DNA of 64,000 nt. Origin: [Bacteroides] pectinophilus (GTDB lineage Bacteria; Bacillota; Clostridia; Lachnospirales; Lachnospiraceae). The stretch is from positions 1,783,389 through 1,847,388 of the forward strand of contig CP102260.1 of the NCBI GenBank assembly GCA_025146925.1, given 5' to 3'. Each line of letters starts with the position of its first letter. Position 1 is the first letter of the stretch. Below the pieces are notes generated by a model that saw only the letters and a list, made by a program, of their open reading frames with translations, did no database searches and was not told the origin of the DNA. This document shows, piece by piece, positions 36,842 through 45,808 of this stretch. Position numbers and translations under genes: made by a program.

Positions 36842-38569
36842 TTATCTGGCTTTAGTTGCACCGGCTGCCTGTGTTGCCGCAGGTGTTGCAGCCGAACCGG
36901 TCTGTCTCTGTGCTGACTGTGTTGCTGCTGCCACACTCGGAGATGTTACAGTCTTCTTCTGGCTGGACGCCTTATCTGACTGTGTTGCTGACTGTGTCGG
37001 ATTGAGTGACGCATCAAGTGTGAATGTACATGTCATTGAGAATGTAATTGACTTAACGCCCTCGTTATCTTCTACTTCTGCTTCACTTCCTATCAGTACA
37101 TCCTGAACATTCTTAACCGACTTCAATCTCTGGACAAGGAGTGCAAGTGAACTCTTGCTGCTTGTTACACCTGACATTGTAACCTCACCGCTGTTAGAGC
37201 TCATACTCTTAATCGTAACATCTGATGGAAGGTTCTGCTCAAGTGAAGTGATAAATCCTGCAAGAGAATCGTTATTGTTATATGTAAGAATCTGGAATGC
37301 AAGAGCATCTGCAGCCGTATCCTTAGCTTCATAATATGAATTAACAACACTCTCTATGCCCTTAACCTGATTAACACTTGACTGTGCCGAATCTCTCTCT
37401 GCCTTGGCAGACATCATCATTGCAAATGAGCTTACGATAAGAACTACCGAACCGACAATCGATGCACCCAGAATAACCTTGAATATTCTGATATCATCCT
37501 TACTCTTAACTTCATCCTGTACCGAACGTGGAACAAAATTAACAGGCTTAAGAAATGCACCTATATTGATGATATATGTTGGAATAGTTACTGCTTCTAC
37601 ATATGTCTTCTTATCCGTAACTATGCCGGCAAGCTCATCAATTGATTCAATAGGAAGCTTAAGTTCATTAGTGAACAGTTCCTTGAATCCAAGCATTGTT
37701 GTAGCATTACCGATTATATATGCTTTTTCTATAGGACGGTTGGAATTACGTGTAACATAGTAATCGAGAATACGGTTTACGTTAGTTACAAGATAATTAA
37801 GTGACTCCGTTACAGGGTCTCCGTCAAAGCTTGCATGAATAAGCTGCTGATCCTGAAGCATCTTAAGTGCAGGGTCATACTTTATCCTCATGCTGTCCAT
37901 AAGTGCATTAACGACAACCGACTTACCGTAAGGTATCGTTCTCTGTAACTGAAGTACATTATTATCAAGAATATTAACTATAGTCGCGTCATTCTCGACC
38001 TGAATAACGATACTTGGCGAATTATCTACCTGAAGCTTAAGTGTCTGATATGTTGAGTTACCTACATAGTCAATCGCCTTAACTTCAAGTCCGAGTGAAC
38101 CGGCAAGATCGTAATATGCATTAATCATTGCCTCAGGCATCGCCATTACAAGCACTTTTATCTTAGTATCCTGATTCTCATATTCTAACTTCTCAAGGAC
38201 TTCAAAGTTGATAATATATTCATCAAGATTAACCGGGAAATATTCTGACGCATTCGTCATAATAATATCTGCAATCTTATTATTCTTAACATTAGGAATA
38301 ATTACCTCTTTGGTTGCCACCTTAGAAGATGCGATTGAAAATATTGCCTTCGTACTCTCCATTCTGTTCGAGTCAATAGCAACCTTGATAGCCTTTGCAA
38401 GTTCTGCTCTGTCTCGTATCGTACCATCATTGTAACATCTCGGTGGTGTTGGAACTGTAACTGCCTTATGAATCGTAGTCAGCTTATTGTTCTTTCTGGA
38501 CAACTCACAGATTTTGATATATTCATTGTTAATGGATATACTGAGAGTCCTATTCCCTTTATTGGCCAT
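36842..38569 (-). CDS. PilM-PilN fusion protein of the pilus platform
   Basis: 575 residues. Residues 1-340 are an actin-like PilM ATPase domain (SISINNEYIKICEL, PYGKSVVVNAL, AYIIGNATTMLGF). Residues 344-349 (NFVPRS) match the N-terminal peptide of PilN that PilM normally binds. A membrane helix at about 363-385 and a PilN ferredoxin-like domain to about 520 follow, then a Ser/Thr/Ala/Gln-rich tail. In most pili these are two proteins. The gene starts after a 193-base leader and has GGGAGG 6 bases upstream. Confidence 0.85.
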   Translation of the reverse strand: MANKGNRTLSISINNEYIKICELSRKNNKLTTIHKAVTVPTPPRCYNDGTIRDRAELAKAIKVAIDSNRMESTKAIFSIASSKVATKEVIIPNVKNNKIADIIMTNASEYFPVNLDEYIINFEVLEKLEYENQDTKIKVLVMAMPEAMINAYYDLAGSLGLEVKAIDYVGNSTYQTLKLQVDNSPSIVIQVENDATIVNILDNNVLQLQRTIPYGKSVVVNALMDSMRIKYDPALKMLQDQQLIHASFDGDPVTESLNYLVTNVNRILDYYVTRNSNRPIEKAYIIGNATTMLGFKELFTNELKLPIESIDELAGIVTDKKTYVEAVTIPTYIINIGAFLKPVNFVPRSVQDEVKSKDDIRIFKVILGASIVGSVVLIVSSFAMMMSAKAERDSAQSSVNQVKGIESVVNSYYEAKDTAADALAFQILTYNNNDSLAGFITSLEQNLPSDVTIKSMSSNSGEVTMSGVTSSKSSLALLVQRLKSVKNVQDVLIGSEAEVEDNEGVKSITFSMTCTFTLDASLNPTQSATQSDKASSQKKTVTSPSVAAATQSAQRQTGSAATPAATQAAGATKAR

Positions 38570-38762
38570 TATGTATCCTCCCTCGCCACTTATAATCAGT
38601 GTGGCATATTATTATGTCGGACTTGCGCCCATATTTTTTATATTAACTGTCCGTCCGGACTGCAAAAGATGCTTACTTATAACACATCAGTGCTTAATCC
38701 TGACTTATTAATGACAGTATATTTCAGATTCATATACGGAAAATATTCTAAAGACATCTTAA
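38570..38762 (-). promoter_or_regulatory. Untranslated leader between pilD and the pilM-pilN gene
   Basis: This 193-base gap holds no gene. On the minus strand it has a GTCCGGAC palindrome followed by GGAC, a matching GTCC about 30 bases on, and a GCCAC/GTGGC hairpin directly before the ribosome site. It could be a structured 5' leader or a processing site. TATAAG and TATACT are present without good -35 partners. No known riboswitch consensus could be matched. Confidence 0.35.
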
Positions 38763-39533
38763 CTAGAATATCAGGTTAATATACCATTGTATAAATGTAT
38801 TTCCCCACAATGCCGCAATCATAATCCCCGCAGCAAGATAAGGTCCGAATGCAAGCATGTGATTATCCCCGCTCATGCGCATTCTCACAGAATGAATAAC
38901 TGCACCGAGTATGCAGCCAGCCAGAAATGCCAATATAATGCATTTCCATCCAAGAAACAGACCTGCCGCCGCCATAAGCTTAATATCACCGCCGCCAAAA
39001 CAGTCAGCGCCAATTATAAGTCTTCCGGCATACAGACAAATCAGCATAAATATACTTACAGCAAAAAATCCGATTATGTGTTCCCACAATCCCATCGGAT
39101 AATCTATTATTGTCTTAATCAGACCCAGCACTCCGATTGTAACATTAAGTCCAAACGGAATCTCATATGTGCGCCAGTCAATAACAGCTATTGCCAGCAG
39201 AATAGTGAACAAAAGGCAAGTTAATATGCTGGTCCAAGTTAACCCCAGATTAGCGAATATAAACACATACCCGAACCCATTGGCCGCCTCGACCAAAGGA
39301 TATTGTGCCGATATTCCGGCACCGCAGTGCCTGCATCTCCCCCTCAGAATAATGTAGCTTACCAGTGGTATGAGATCATACCACTGGATTTGGCTGCCAC
39401 ATGTCATGCAGTGAGACCTGTGTGTTGCGATATTCTCTTTTAACGGAAGTCGGCATATAAGCACATTAGAGAAACTTCCTATGACTATTCCGTAGAGGAA
39501 TATTATTACATACAGGATAAACTCTGCCAGCAT
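38763..39533 (-). CDS. pilD: Prepilin peptidase PilD
   Basis: 256 residues. The N-terminal cytoplasmic domain carries the zinc cysteines C42, C45, C67 and C70 typical of full bifunctional prepilin peptidases. The catalytic aspartates are D119 (AVIDWRT) and D183 (GGGDIKL), followed by several membrane helices. It cleaves and N-methylates the prepilins encoded next to it. It lies 27 bases downstream of the major pilin. Confidence 0.96.
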   Translation of the reverse strand: MLAEFILYVIIFLYGIVIGSFSNVLICRLPLKENIATHRSHCMTCGSQIQWYDLIPLVSYIILRGRCRHCGAGISAQYPLVEAANGFGYVFIFANLGLTWTSILTCLLFTILLAIAVIDWRTYEIPFGLNVTIGVLGLIKTIIDYPMGLWEHIIGFFAVSIFMLICLYAGRLIIGADCFGGGDIKLMAAAGLFLGWKCIILAFLAGCILGAVIHSVRMRMSGDNHMLAFGPYLAAGIMIAALWGNTFIQWYINLIF

Positions 39534-39560
39534 ATTATTGTTACCTTTTAATAGAATTTA

Positions 39561-40037
39561 TTACTTAGATACCATAGATACCTTGTTCTTTGCAGCTGAT
39601 ACAGTAGAACCACCAGCATTGTATACACCTACTTCAACTGCACCTGTTGAAAGGACATGAATCTCAAGTGTTCCTGAAGTACCTGACTTTGATGTCATCT
39701 TTGTATCACTTGTGATAATTGTACCAAACTCTGTTGAAAGTGAGCCATATGTTCCATTAAATGCAAGATTAGCACCATTTGCGCCAGAAGCAACTGTTAC
39801 TGAACCTGTTGTAGGAACTGTTGATGAATATACATTCTCATCTGACATTGCTGTTACTACTGCCTGACGGATTGAATCAAGGTTCTGAAGATCCTTTGAC
39901 TCTCTTGACTTCTCAATGTTGCCAATAAGTGTAGGAGCAAGCACACCTACAAGTACTGCCATGATGGCAATAACTACGATAAGCTCTACAAGTGAGAAAC
40001 CTTTGTTGTTCTTCTTTGCTTTCTTGAATCTCTTCAT
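39561..40037 (-). CDS. pilA: Major type IV pilin
   Basis: 158 residues. The leader MKRFKKAKKNNKG is followed by FSLVELIVVIAIMAVLVGVLAP, with Phe1 and Glu5, a textbook class III prepilin. The remaining globular part is small and Thr/Ser/Gly-rich. The strong GGAGG site and an upstream hairpin suggest high expression. It is the most pilin-like gene in the operon, so it is taken as the fibre subunit. Confidence 0.9.
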   Translation of the reverse strand: MKRFKKAKKNNKGFSLVELIVVIAIMAVLVGVLAPTLIGNIEKSRESKDLQNLDSIRQAVVTAMSDENVYSSTVPTTGSVTVASGANGANLAFNGTYGSLSTEFGTIITSDTKMTSKSGTSGTLEIHVLSTGAVEVGVYNAGGSTVSAAKNKVSMVSK

Positions 40038-40084
40038 AATTAAAATCCTCCATATACCCTTATGTATTTGTTATTTATTATAAT

Positions 40085-40116
40085 CCCCTCACAGGCCGCC
40101 GGGTAAACGTCCGGGG
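40085..40116 (-). other. Hairpin in the pilin gene leader
   Basis: CCCC and GGGG arms, extended by nearly complementary A/T stretches, form a stem between the 173-residue protein gene and the pilin gene. No T-run follows, so an mRNA stabilising or processing role is more likely than termination. Confidence 0.4.
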
Positions 40117-40129
40117 AATATAATCTGAA

Positions 40130-40651
40130 TTATCTGAGTGCGAACAGCTTACGCCTGCCCGACTCATCCGTGTAAGTATATGTGCTGTCTCCGGTCACAT
40201 ATTCACACACTATCGGATGACCTCCCTGAGTCTTGGTCACAAGAGTCTCAACCGTGCCATTCCTGCTTATTCTTACGTACACTTCCGCATTCCCTGCCAC
40301 CCTGCTTACAGGTCTGAATGCGTGGTGTGTGGCAAATCCCAGGGATGTATTAAGATATCCGCTCAAAGCAGAACATCTCTCATCACGTCCTGTCATAAGG
40401 TCTTCAAGTGTAATGTCAATTGCATCATCACCGTCCCTTATCTGATTCTCTATCGTGAAGTCATTGTCCATGGCTTCTTTGATAATATCGGCAGCTTCAT
40501 TGAGCATGTCTATATCCCGCAGTTCTCTTTTATATTCAAGTGAACGCCACCAGAATGTCCCTGCTGCCATAACACACATTAATATAATAAGCAGTACCGC
40601 CAATATTGTTCCTATAGCTGATAACTTTCTGTTACCGTGAACATCTTTCAT
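40130..40651 (-). CDS. Membrane-anchored protein of the pilus operon
   Basis: 173 residues, not recognised. A short basic N-terminus and one helix (SAIGTILAVLLIILMCVMAAG) are followed by a soluble extracytoplasmic domain. The helix follows SAIG, so a PilD cut before TILAV is conceivable, but position 5 would be Val and the class III signature is imperfect. It lies 3 bases after pilC and before the pilin. It may be a divergent pilin-like subunit or a platform protein. Confidence 0.6.
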   Translation of the reverse strand: MKDVHGNRKLSAIGTILAVLLIILMCVMAAGTFWWRSLEYKRELRDIDMLNEAADIIKEAMDNDFTIENQIRDGDDAIDITLEDLMTGRDERCSALSGYLNTSLGFATHHAFRPVSRVAGNAEVYVRISRNGTVETLVTKTQGGHPIVCEYVTGDSTYTYTDESGRRKLFALR

Positions 40652-40654
40652 ATA

Positions 40655-41866
40655 TTATCCAAGTGTTGAATACAGAGTAATCATCGGCTGGTAGATTGCA
40701 AGTACAAGTGCGCCGACTACTACTGCCATTACAATAATAATCATAGGCTCCATAAGTGCCGTTACAGACTGTGTTGCCAGTTCAACTTCCTCATCATAAT
40801 AATTGGCAACATTGGTAAGCATATCCTCAATGTTACCTGTCTCCTCACCTATACCTACCATATGTACAAGCATAGCAGGAAAAAGTCTTGTAACACCTAT
40901 CTGCTGTGAGAATCCCATACCGAGTGCAACACCGCTACGGACCTTCTGTAATGCATCCTTGAATAACACATTATCCATAGTTCCGGCTGCTATCTCTATT
41001 GCACTGATCATTGGCATACCTGCTGAAAGAAGCGTTGACATTATACGTGAGAATCTCGCACATGCTGTCTTAACTGTAAGGACACCGAATACAGGTATCT
41101 TAATCTTAATCCTGTCAATCACATGCCGTCCGGCATCAGTCTTATAGTATGACTTATACGCAAATACAATACCTACTACTATAAGAATCAGCAGCCACCA
41201 CCTGTCAAGTATAAAGTTACTCATGTTAATTACCATAACTGTCATAAAAGGCATCTCAGCATCAAGGCCTTCAAACATATCCATGAAGTTAGGAATTACG
41301 AACATCATCATTGCTATAACAACACCAATCATAACTACAATAAGTATGATAGGATATATCATGGCCTTCTTAACCATGCCCGATATCTTGGCATCCTTCT
41401 CGAACTGGATAGCCATTCGCTCAATTGCAGTTTCAAGACTTCCTGATGCCTCACCGGCAGCAACCATGCTGACAAGCAGTGATGGGAATATATCCCCCTC
41501 TGACCTCATTGCACTTGAGAGTGTCTCACCCTTCTCAACATTACTCTGTACATTCTTGATTGCAGCCTTAAGCTTCTTATTCTCAGTCTGCTCACTCATC
41601 ATGCTGAGTGCATTGATAACATTAACACCTGCCTTGATGATACTGGAAAACTGGCGGCAGAACACGCTTAAGTCTCGTACCTTAACACCTTTTTTACCAA
41701 ATGAGAAATTGATATCCTTATCAAGAGCACTCTGCTTGCCTATGGACATAGGTAACAGCCCCTGGTCCTTAAGGCTCCTGGCAGCGTCTTCTCTTGTCTC
41801 GGCTACAATACTACCCTTTTTCTCTTTGCCATCAGCGCCAACGGCTGTATATGAAAAAGTCTCCAT
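40655..41866 (-). CDS. pilC: Pilus inner-membrane platform protein PilC (GspF family)
   Basis: 403 residues. It has two GspF-type domains, the first with VRDLSVFCRQFSSIIKAGVNVINAL and the second with TACARFSRIMSTLLSAGMPM, each followed by membrane helices. PilC binds the motor ATPase and the pilus base. It is the first gene of the operon; a GGGGAG site precedes the ATG. No PilB/PilT gene is adjacent. Confidence 0.96.
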   Translation of the reverse strand: METFSYTAVGADGKEKKGSIVAETREDAARSLKDQGLLPMSIGKQSALDKDINFSFGKKGVKVRDLSVFCRQFSSIIKAGVNVINALSMMSEQTENKKLKAAIKNVQSNVEKGETLSSAMRSEGDIFPSLLVSMVAAGEASGSLETAIERMAIQFEKDAKISGMVKKAMIYPIILIVVMIGVVIAMMMFVIPNFMDMFEGLDAEMPFMTVMVINMSNFILDRWWLLILIVVGIVFAYKSYYKTDAGRHVIDRIKIKIPVFGVLTVKTACARFSRIMSTLLSAGMPMISAIEIAAGTMDNVLFKDALQKVRSGVALGMGFSQQIGVTRLFPAMLVHMVGIGEETGNIEDMLTNVANYYDEEVELATQSVTALMEPMIIIVMAVVVGALVLAIYQPMITLYSTLG

Positions 41867-42029
41867 TACCTCTCTCCCCTTAACTTATTGAATACTATAT
41901 CAGACATATAACATAATATTCACAGATTGTTCATAAAAGTATATTAACACACAGCTATTGTTATTTCTAGTACTTTTTATCAAAAAGATGAATATTTTGT
42001 TAATTTTTTTGTATCTAATTCACAAACAG

Positions 42030-43118
42030 TTATTTATTTTCAAATCTCTCACTCTGTGCCTTAATCAGTTCAACATCGTCAAAGTAATTAATCTTCATCG
42101 CATCCCTTACTTCATGAAGTGTCTGTGCAGCAGTCTCACGTGCAGCCTCACTGCCCTTCTTAAGGACTTCATATACATATGGTATATCCTTCTGGAATTC
42201 CTTGCGGCGGTTTCTTATCGGTTCAAGCTCCTCCTGCATAACATTATTAAGGAACTTCTTAACCTTAACATCTCCAAGCCCGCCTCTCCTGTAATGTTCT
42301 TTCATCTCCTCAAGATCGGCATAGTCTGTGCAGTATCTTGCAAAATGTTCAGGTCTGCTGAACGCATCAAGATATGTGAACACTGTATTACCCTCAATCT
42401 TACCCGGGTCTTCGATTCTGATATGCTCAGGATCAGTATACATGCTCATTACCTTCTTCTTAATATCCTCAGGCTCTTCTGAAAGATAGATGCAGTTGCC
42501 CAGTGACTTGCTCATCTTAGCCTTGCCATCTATGCCCGGAAGTCTTAAGCATGCTTCATTATCAGGAAGGAGGATGTCAGGATCTGTAAGCACTTCTCCA
42601 TACGTAGAATTAAACTTATGAACAATCTCCTTTGTCTGCTCAACCATAGGCATCTGATCCTCGCCTGCCGGCACCGTTGTTGCTTTAAAAGCTGTTATGT
42701 CTGATGCCTGGCTTATCGGATAGCAGAAGAAGCCTGTCGGTATACTCGCCTCAAAATTACGCATCTTAATCTCATTCTTAACCGTAGGATTACGCTGTAA
42801 TCTTGACACAGTAACAAGATTCATATAGTACATCGTAAGCTCACACAGCTCAGGTATCTGTGACTGGATAAATATTATGGACTTAGCCGGGTCAAGACCA
42901 CATGCCATATAATCCAGTGCAACCTCAACAATATTCTGTCTTACTTTTTCAGGGTTATCTGCATTGTCTGTAAGAGCCTGTGCATCAGCAATCATTATAT
43001 ATACCTTGTCATAATCTCCTGAATTCTGCAGTTCAACTCTTCTTCTAAGTGAGCCTGCATAATGCCCCACATGAAGTCTTCCTGTCGGTCTGTCACCTGT
43101 TAGAATAATCTTGCCCAT
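42030..43118 (-). CDS. trpS: Tryptophanyl-tRNA synthetase
   Basis: 362 residues. The class I HIGH-type motif ([10 protein letters not shown]) and KMSKS-type motif (AKMSKSLGN) are present. The protein begins [19 protein letters not shown], the divergent Firmicutes TrpRS type. The start was set at 43118 because AGGA lies 5-6 bases upstream; an ATG at 43130 overlaps it. It is the last gene of the PHP/SH3 group, and no clear terminator follows. Confidence 0.96.
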   Translation of the reverse strand: MGKIILTGDRPTGRLHVGHYAGSLRRRVELQNSGDYDKVYIMIADAQALTDNADNPEKVRQNIVEVALDYMACGLDPAKSIIFIQSQIPELCELTMYYMNLVTVSRLQRNPTVKNEIKMRNFEASIPTGFFCYPISQASDITAFKATTVPAGEDQMPMVEQTKEIVHKFNSTYGEVLTDPDILLPDNEACLRLPGIDGKAKMSKSLGNCIYLSEEPEDIKKKVMSMYTDPEHIRIEDPGKIEGNTVFTYLDAFSRPEHFARYCTDYADLEEMKEHYRRGGLGDVKVKKFLNNVMQEELEPIRNRRKEFQKDIPYVYEVLKKGSEAARETAAQTLHEVRDAMKINYFDDVELIKAQSERFENK

Positions 43119-43139
43119 ATCTGTCCTCATTTCTATATA

Positions 43140-43712
43140 TTATTGTATTACATTAACCGGTTTAAGATAACTTCCATATACAAATCCGGTACATCCCCTG
43201 TACCTAATAAGAACCCATCCGCCTATATTATCCGCCAGCACTTCACATTCACTGCCTTCCGGAAGCCACCCAGCAATACTGCCGCGGTTGTCCGGAGCTT
43301 TTCTTATTGTAAGTGTCGGCTTTGTGCCAACTGCCATGTACAGCGTATTGTAATCCTGATTAAGCATTGGCGAATCCGTAATCTTTTCAGCCACGACTGA
43401 CGCAGCTGTTGTTGCAGCCTGCTCTTTTGTGTGCTGTGTTTCCTGTGTCTGTCTGGCAGATATCTGTTGCGAAGCGTCGTTCTTAACAGCATCTGTTTCT
43501 ATTAAAACCTTAATATTGGCATCTGTCGTATTCTCTGATACTACAATATCTTCCACATGTGAGCTTTCTTCCTGAATATATACATCAGCCTGAACCGTCA
43601 TCTCCTGCTTTGGCATAGTAACAGTCTCATTCTTCAGGAATACAGCTATAGCTGTAATTGCTGCCACAATGTACACAGCGCCTGTCATTGTAAGCAGTGT
43701 CTTTCTTCCCAT
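43140..43712 (-). CDS. Membrane-anchored SH3b-domain protein
   Basis: 190 residues. An N-terminal membrane helix (about 9-27) is followed by a Gln/Thr/Glu-rich spacer. A bacterial SH3 domain is at about 125-187 (PTLTIRKAPDNRGSIAGWLPEG, then GGWVLIRYRGCTGFVYGSYL). Such domains usually bind cell-wall peptides. Its start overlaps the upstream gene as TGATG. Function beyond wall-association is unknown. Confidence 0.8.
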   Translation of the reverse strand: MGRKTLLTMTGAVYIVAAITAIAVFLKNETVTMPKQEMTVQADVYIQEESSHVEDIVVSENTTDANIKVLIETDAVKNDASQQISARQTQETQHTKEQAATTAASVVAEKITDSPMLNQDYNTLYMAVGTKPTLTIRKAPDNRGSIAGWLPEGSECEVLADNIGGWVLIRYRGCTGFVYGSYLKPVNVIQ

Positions 43713-44029
43713 CAGGCATTATCCCTTCGCTGCCTGATCTCATCATGTGTCTTTTCAATCTCTTCCTTAAGGCATCCTTTTCTTTCTCTCAGGCGTTCTT
43801 TGCGCTGTATCTGCATATATTCTTCTCTCTCATTAATAAGAGACTGTATGCTGTCCGCCTGTATCATCATAACACGGAGCATTAGAATGCCATGTATGAG
43901 AAGAAGCACTATTGCTATCAGTGTCCACTCTCTTCCTGCCCCGAGCATTATTAACCCTGCCACAAAACACACTGCTGCAATCAGAAGTGTTATTCGTTCA
44001 GACTTTTCAAACCCCTTAAGCTGCTTCAT
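43712..44029 (-). CDS. Small membrane protein with charged coiled-coil tail
   Basis: 105 residues, not recognised. Two hydrophobic segments near the N-terminus (about 14-28 and 35-52) are followed by a highly charged helix (EREEYMQIQRKERLRERKG). It lies 2 bases after the PHP gene and overlaps the SH3 gene, so these three are tightly coupled. Confidence 0.7.
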   Translation of the reverse strand: MKQLKGFEKSERITLLIAAVCFVAGLIMLGAGREWTLIAIVLLLIHGILMLRVMMIQADSIQSLINEREEYMQIQRKERLRERKGCLKEEIEKTHDEIRQRRDNA

Positions 44030-44031
44030 TA

Positions 44032-44847
44032 TTATCTGAGTGATAACCTCCCATATTTTTTACGAAATTCTTTTCTGGCTCTGCTTCTTGCCGGCGTGCG
44101 GTATACAGTACCTACTTTGTTGTATACCCAGTATCCGCCTATTCCACACTTTTCAATAAACTTAGTATAGAAATGGTACAGTTTTATGTATGCCTGTCCA
44201 CCAACCTCTGTCTTCTTTCCGGCAAGGATGTAATCTATGAGGTCATTATTACTTCTTATATCCTCTTCAAATATTGTATATACCGTGCCCATATCTTTAG
44301 CCACATGGGAATCAGAGCCTGCGATTCCCGGCTTATTAAACTTCATTGCAAGAATCCCTGCAAGATTATTACTGAGCAGATTTGTTTTCCCGTTAAATGT
44401 CTCTACGAAATCAAAATTCTCCATTAAGTGAGGGTTCTTCTTGCCCTTATGTGTCTTCATGAAAGCATAATATCCGTTACCATAAGGATGTGCCGGTCCT
44501 ATTATCCCTCCCATTTCATGAACAGCTTTCTGCAGATGCTCAACAGATAAGCCTCTCGCTTCAAATATTCTTGACTTTGCCCCGTCCGGAAGCACAATCA
44601 GCATATGACCGCCATTATGTGTATCATACTCAATTCCCCTGAGTACAGTAAAATGCCTGTCCGGTCCCAGGCTTGCTTCTATCTTGTCTCTGACTGTAAG
44701 CCAGTTATCATAGCCTCTATATGAATTATGATCTGTAATCATCATACCATCGTAGCCCAGTTCCATAAGCCTGCTGACGTATTCTTCCATCGTAGCAAAA
44801 GCATCCAGAGAGCCTTCCTTAGTATGACAATGCATGTCCATCTTCAT
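44032..44847 (-). CDS. PHP-domain metal-dependent phosphoesterase
   Basis: 271 residues. The first motif MDMHCHTKEGS and later TDHNS, GIEYDTH, GPAHPYG and GSDSHV provide the metal ligands of a PHP domain. Such proteins hydrolyse phosphodiesters or phosphomonoesters; the substrate is unknown. It is the first gene of a four-gene group ending in trpS. A kduD terminator lies just upstream. Confidence 0.88.
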   Translation of the reverse strand: MKMDMHCHTKEGSLDAFATMEEYVSRLMELGYDGMMITDHNSYRGYDNWLTVRDKIEASLGPDRHFTVLRGIEYDTHNGGHMLIVLPDGAKSRIFEARGLSVEHLQKAVHEMGGIIGPAHPYGNGYYAFMKTHKGKKNPHLMENFDFVETFNGKTNLLSNNLAGILAMKFNKPGIAGSDSHVAKDMGTVYTIFEEDIRSNNDLIDYILAGKKTEVGGQAYIKLYHFYTKFIEKCGIGGYWVYNKVGTVYRTPARSRARKEFRKKYGRLSLR

Positions 44848-44895
44848 TATGCCATCCCCTTTGCCTTACAAGCCTTAGCTTGTGTAAAACAAATC

Positions 44896-44916
44896 CGGAC
44901 CTGCAACGCAGGTCCG
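44896..44916 (-). terminator. Terminator of kduI-kduD
   Basis: A perfect 9-base stem (CGGACCTGC/GCAGGTCCG) with a 3-base loop is followed on the minus strand by GATTTGTTTTAC. It lies about 30 bases after the kduD stop. Confidence 0.85.
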
Positions 44917-44948
44917 AATCCGTATGTAAATCTGCCTGAAATAAGCAA

Positions 44949-45746
44949 TTACTGTGGCTGCTTGCCAATGTAAGCAAGGATACCACCGTCAACATAAAGA
45001 ATGTGGCCGTTAACCGCATCTGAAGCTTCTGAAGCAAGGAATACTGCAGGACCTGCAAGTTCTTCCGGCTTAAGCCATCTGTTAGCCGGTGTCTTAGCAC
45101 AGATAAACTGATCAAATGGATGTCTTGAGCCATCAGCCTGACGCTCTCTAAGAGGTGCTGTCTGAGGTGTCTCGATGTATCCAGGTCCAATACCGTTACA
45201 CTGAATGTTGTACTGGCCGTACTCTGAACAGATGTTACGTGTAAGCATCTTAAGACCACCCTTAGCTGCTGCATATGCAGATACTGTCTCACGGCCAAGC
45301 TCTGACATCATTGAGCAGATGTTGATAATCTTACCATGTCCTCTTTCGATCATTGAAGGAATAACTGCCTTTGATACGATGAATGGAGCGTTAAGGTCAA
45401 CATCGATAACCTGTCTGAACTGCTCTGCTGTCATCTCGATCATTGGGATTCTCTTAATGATACCGGCATTGTTAACAAGGATATCAATAGGACCGACTTC
45501 CTTAGTAATCTTCTCAACGAGTTCATTAACAGCTGCCTCGTTAGTAACATCACATACATATCCGTGAGCATCAATACCTGCTTCCTTGTATGCTGCAATT
45601 CCCTTATCAACAAGTTCCTGCTTAATATCGTTGAATACGATTGTTGCGCCTGCCTTTGCCATGCCTGAAGCGATAGCAAAACCGATACCGTAAGATGCAC
45701 CTGTTACAAGAGCAATCTTACCCTCAAGTGAAAAATTAACTGACAT
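44949..45746 (-). CDS. kduD: 2-dehydro-3-deoxy-D-gluconate 5-dehydrogenase KduD
   Basis: 265 residues, a short-chain dehydrogenase. It has the NAD-binding motif TGASYGIG (15-22), NNAG (92-95), catalytic Ser145, Tyr158 and Lys162 (YAAAK), and the usual C-terminal end. KduD converts 2,5-diketo-3-deoxygluconate (DKII) to 2-keto-3-deoxygluconate (KDG) in pectin/uronate breakdown. It follows kduI by 62 bases, and AAAGGAG lies 9 bases before the start. Confidence 0.93.
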   Translation of the reverse strand: MSVNFSLEGKIALVTGASYGIGFAIASGMAKAGATIVFNDIKQELVDKGIAAYKEAGIDAHGYVCDVTNEAAVNELVEKITKEVGPIDILVNNAGIIKRIPMIEMTAEQFRQVIDVDLNAPFIVSKAVIPSMIERGHGKIINICSMMSELGRETVSAYAAAKGGLKMLTRNICSEYGQYNIQCNGIGPGYIETPQTAPLRERQADGSRHPFDQFICAKTPANRWLKPEELAGPAVFLASEASDAVNGHILYVDGGILAYIGKQPQ

Positions 45747-45808
45747 TTTTCAAATCTCCTTTTCTTAATTTTATAAATGAATTCCAATGTATGTACATCA
45801 GAAAAACA

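Noticed and set aside
38570..38762. A c-di-GMP riboswitch before the pilM-pilN gene
   Set aside because: A GGGCGCAAGTCC stretch resembles part of the GEMM consensus, but the GCAAAC and GGUUACCG elements are missing, so it cannot be supported.
41867..42029. A promoter for the pilus operon or a trpS terminator
   Set aside because: The gap is very A+T-rich with several TATACT/TATAGT strings but no well-spaced -35, and the CTTTTT/AAAAAG repeat is not followed by a T-run.
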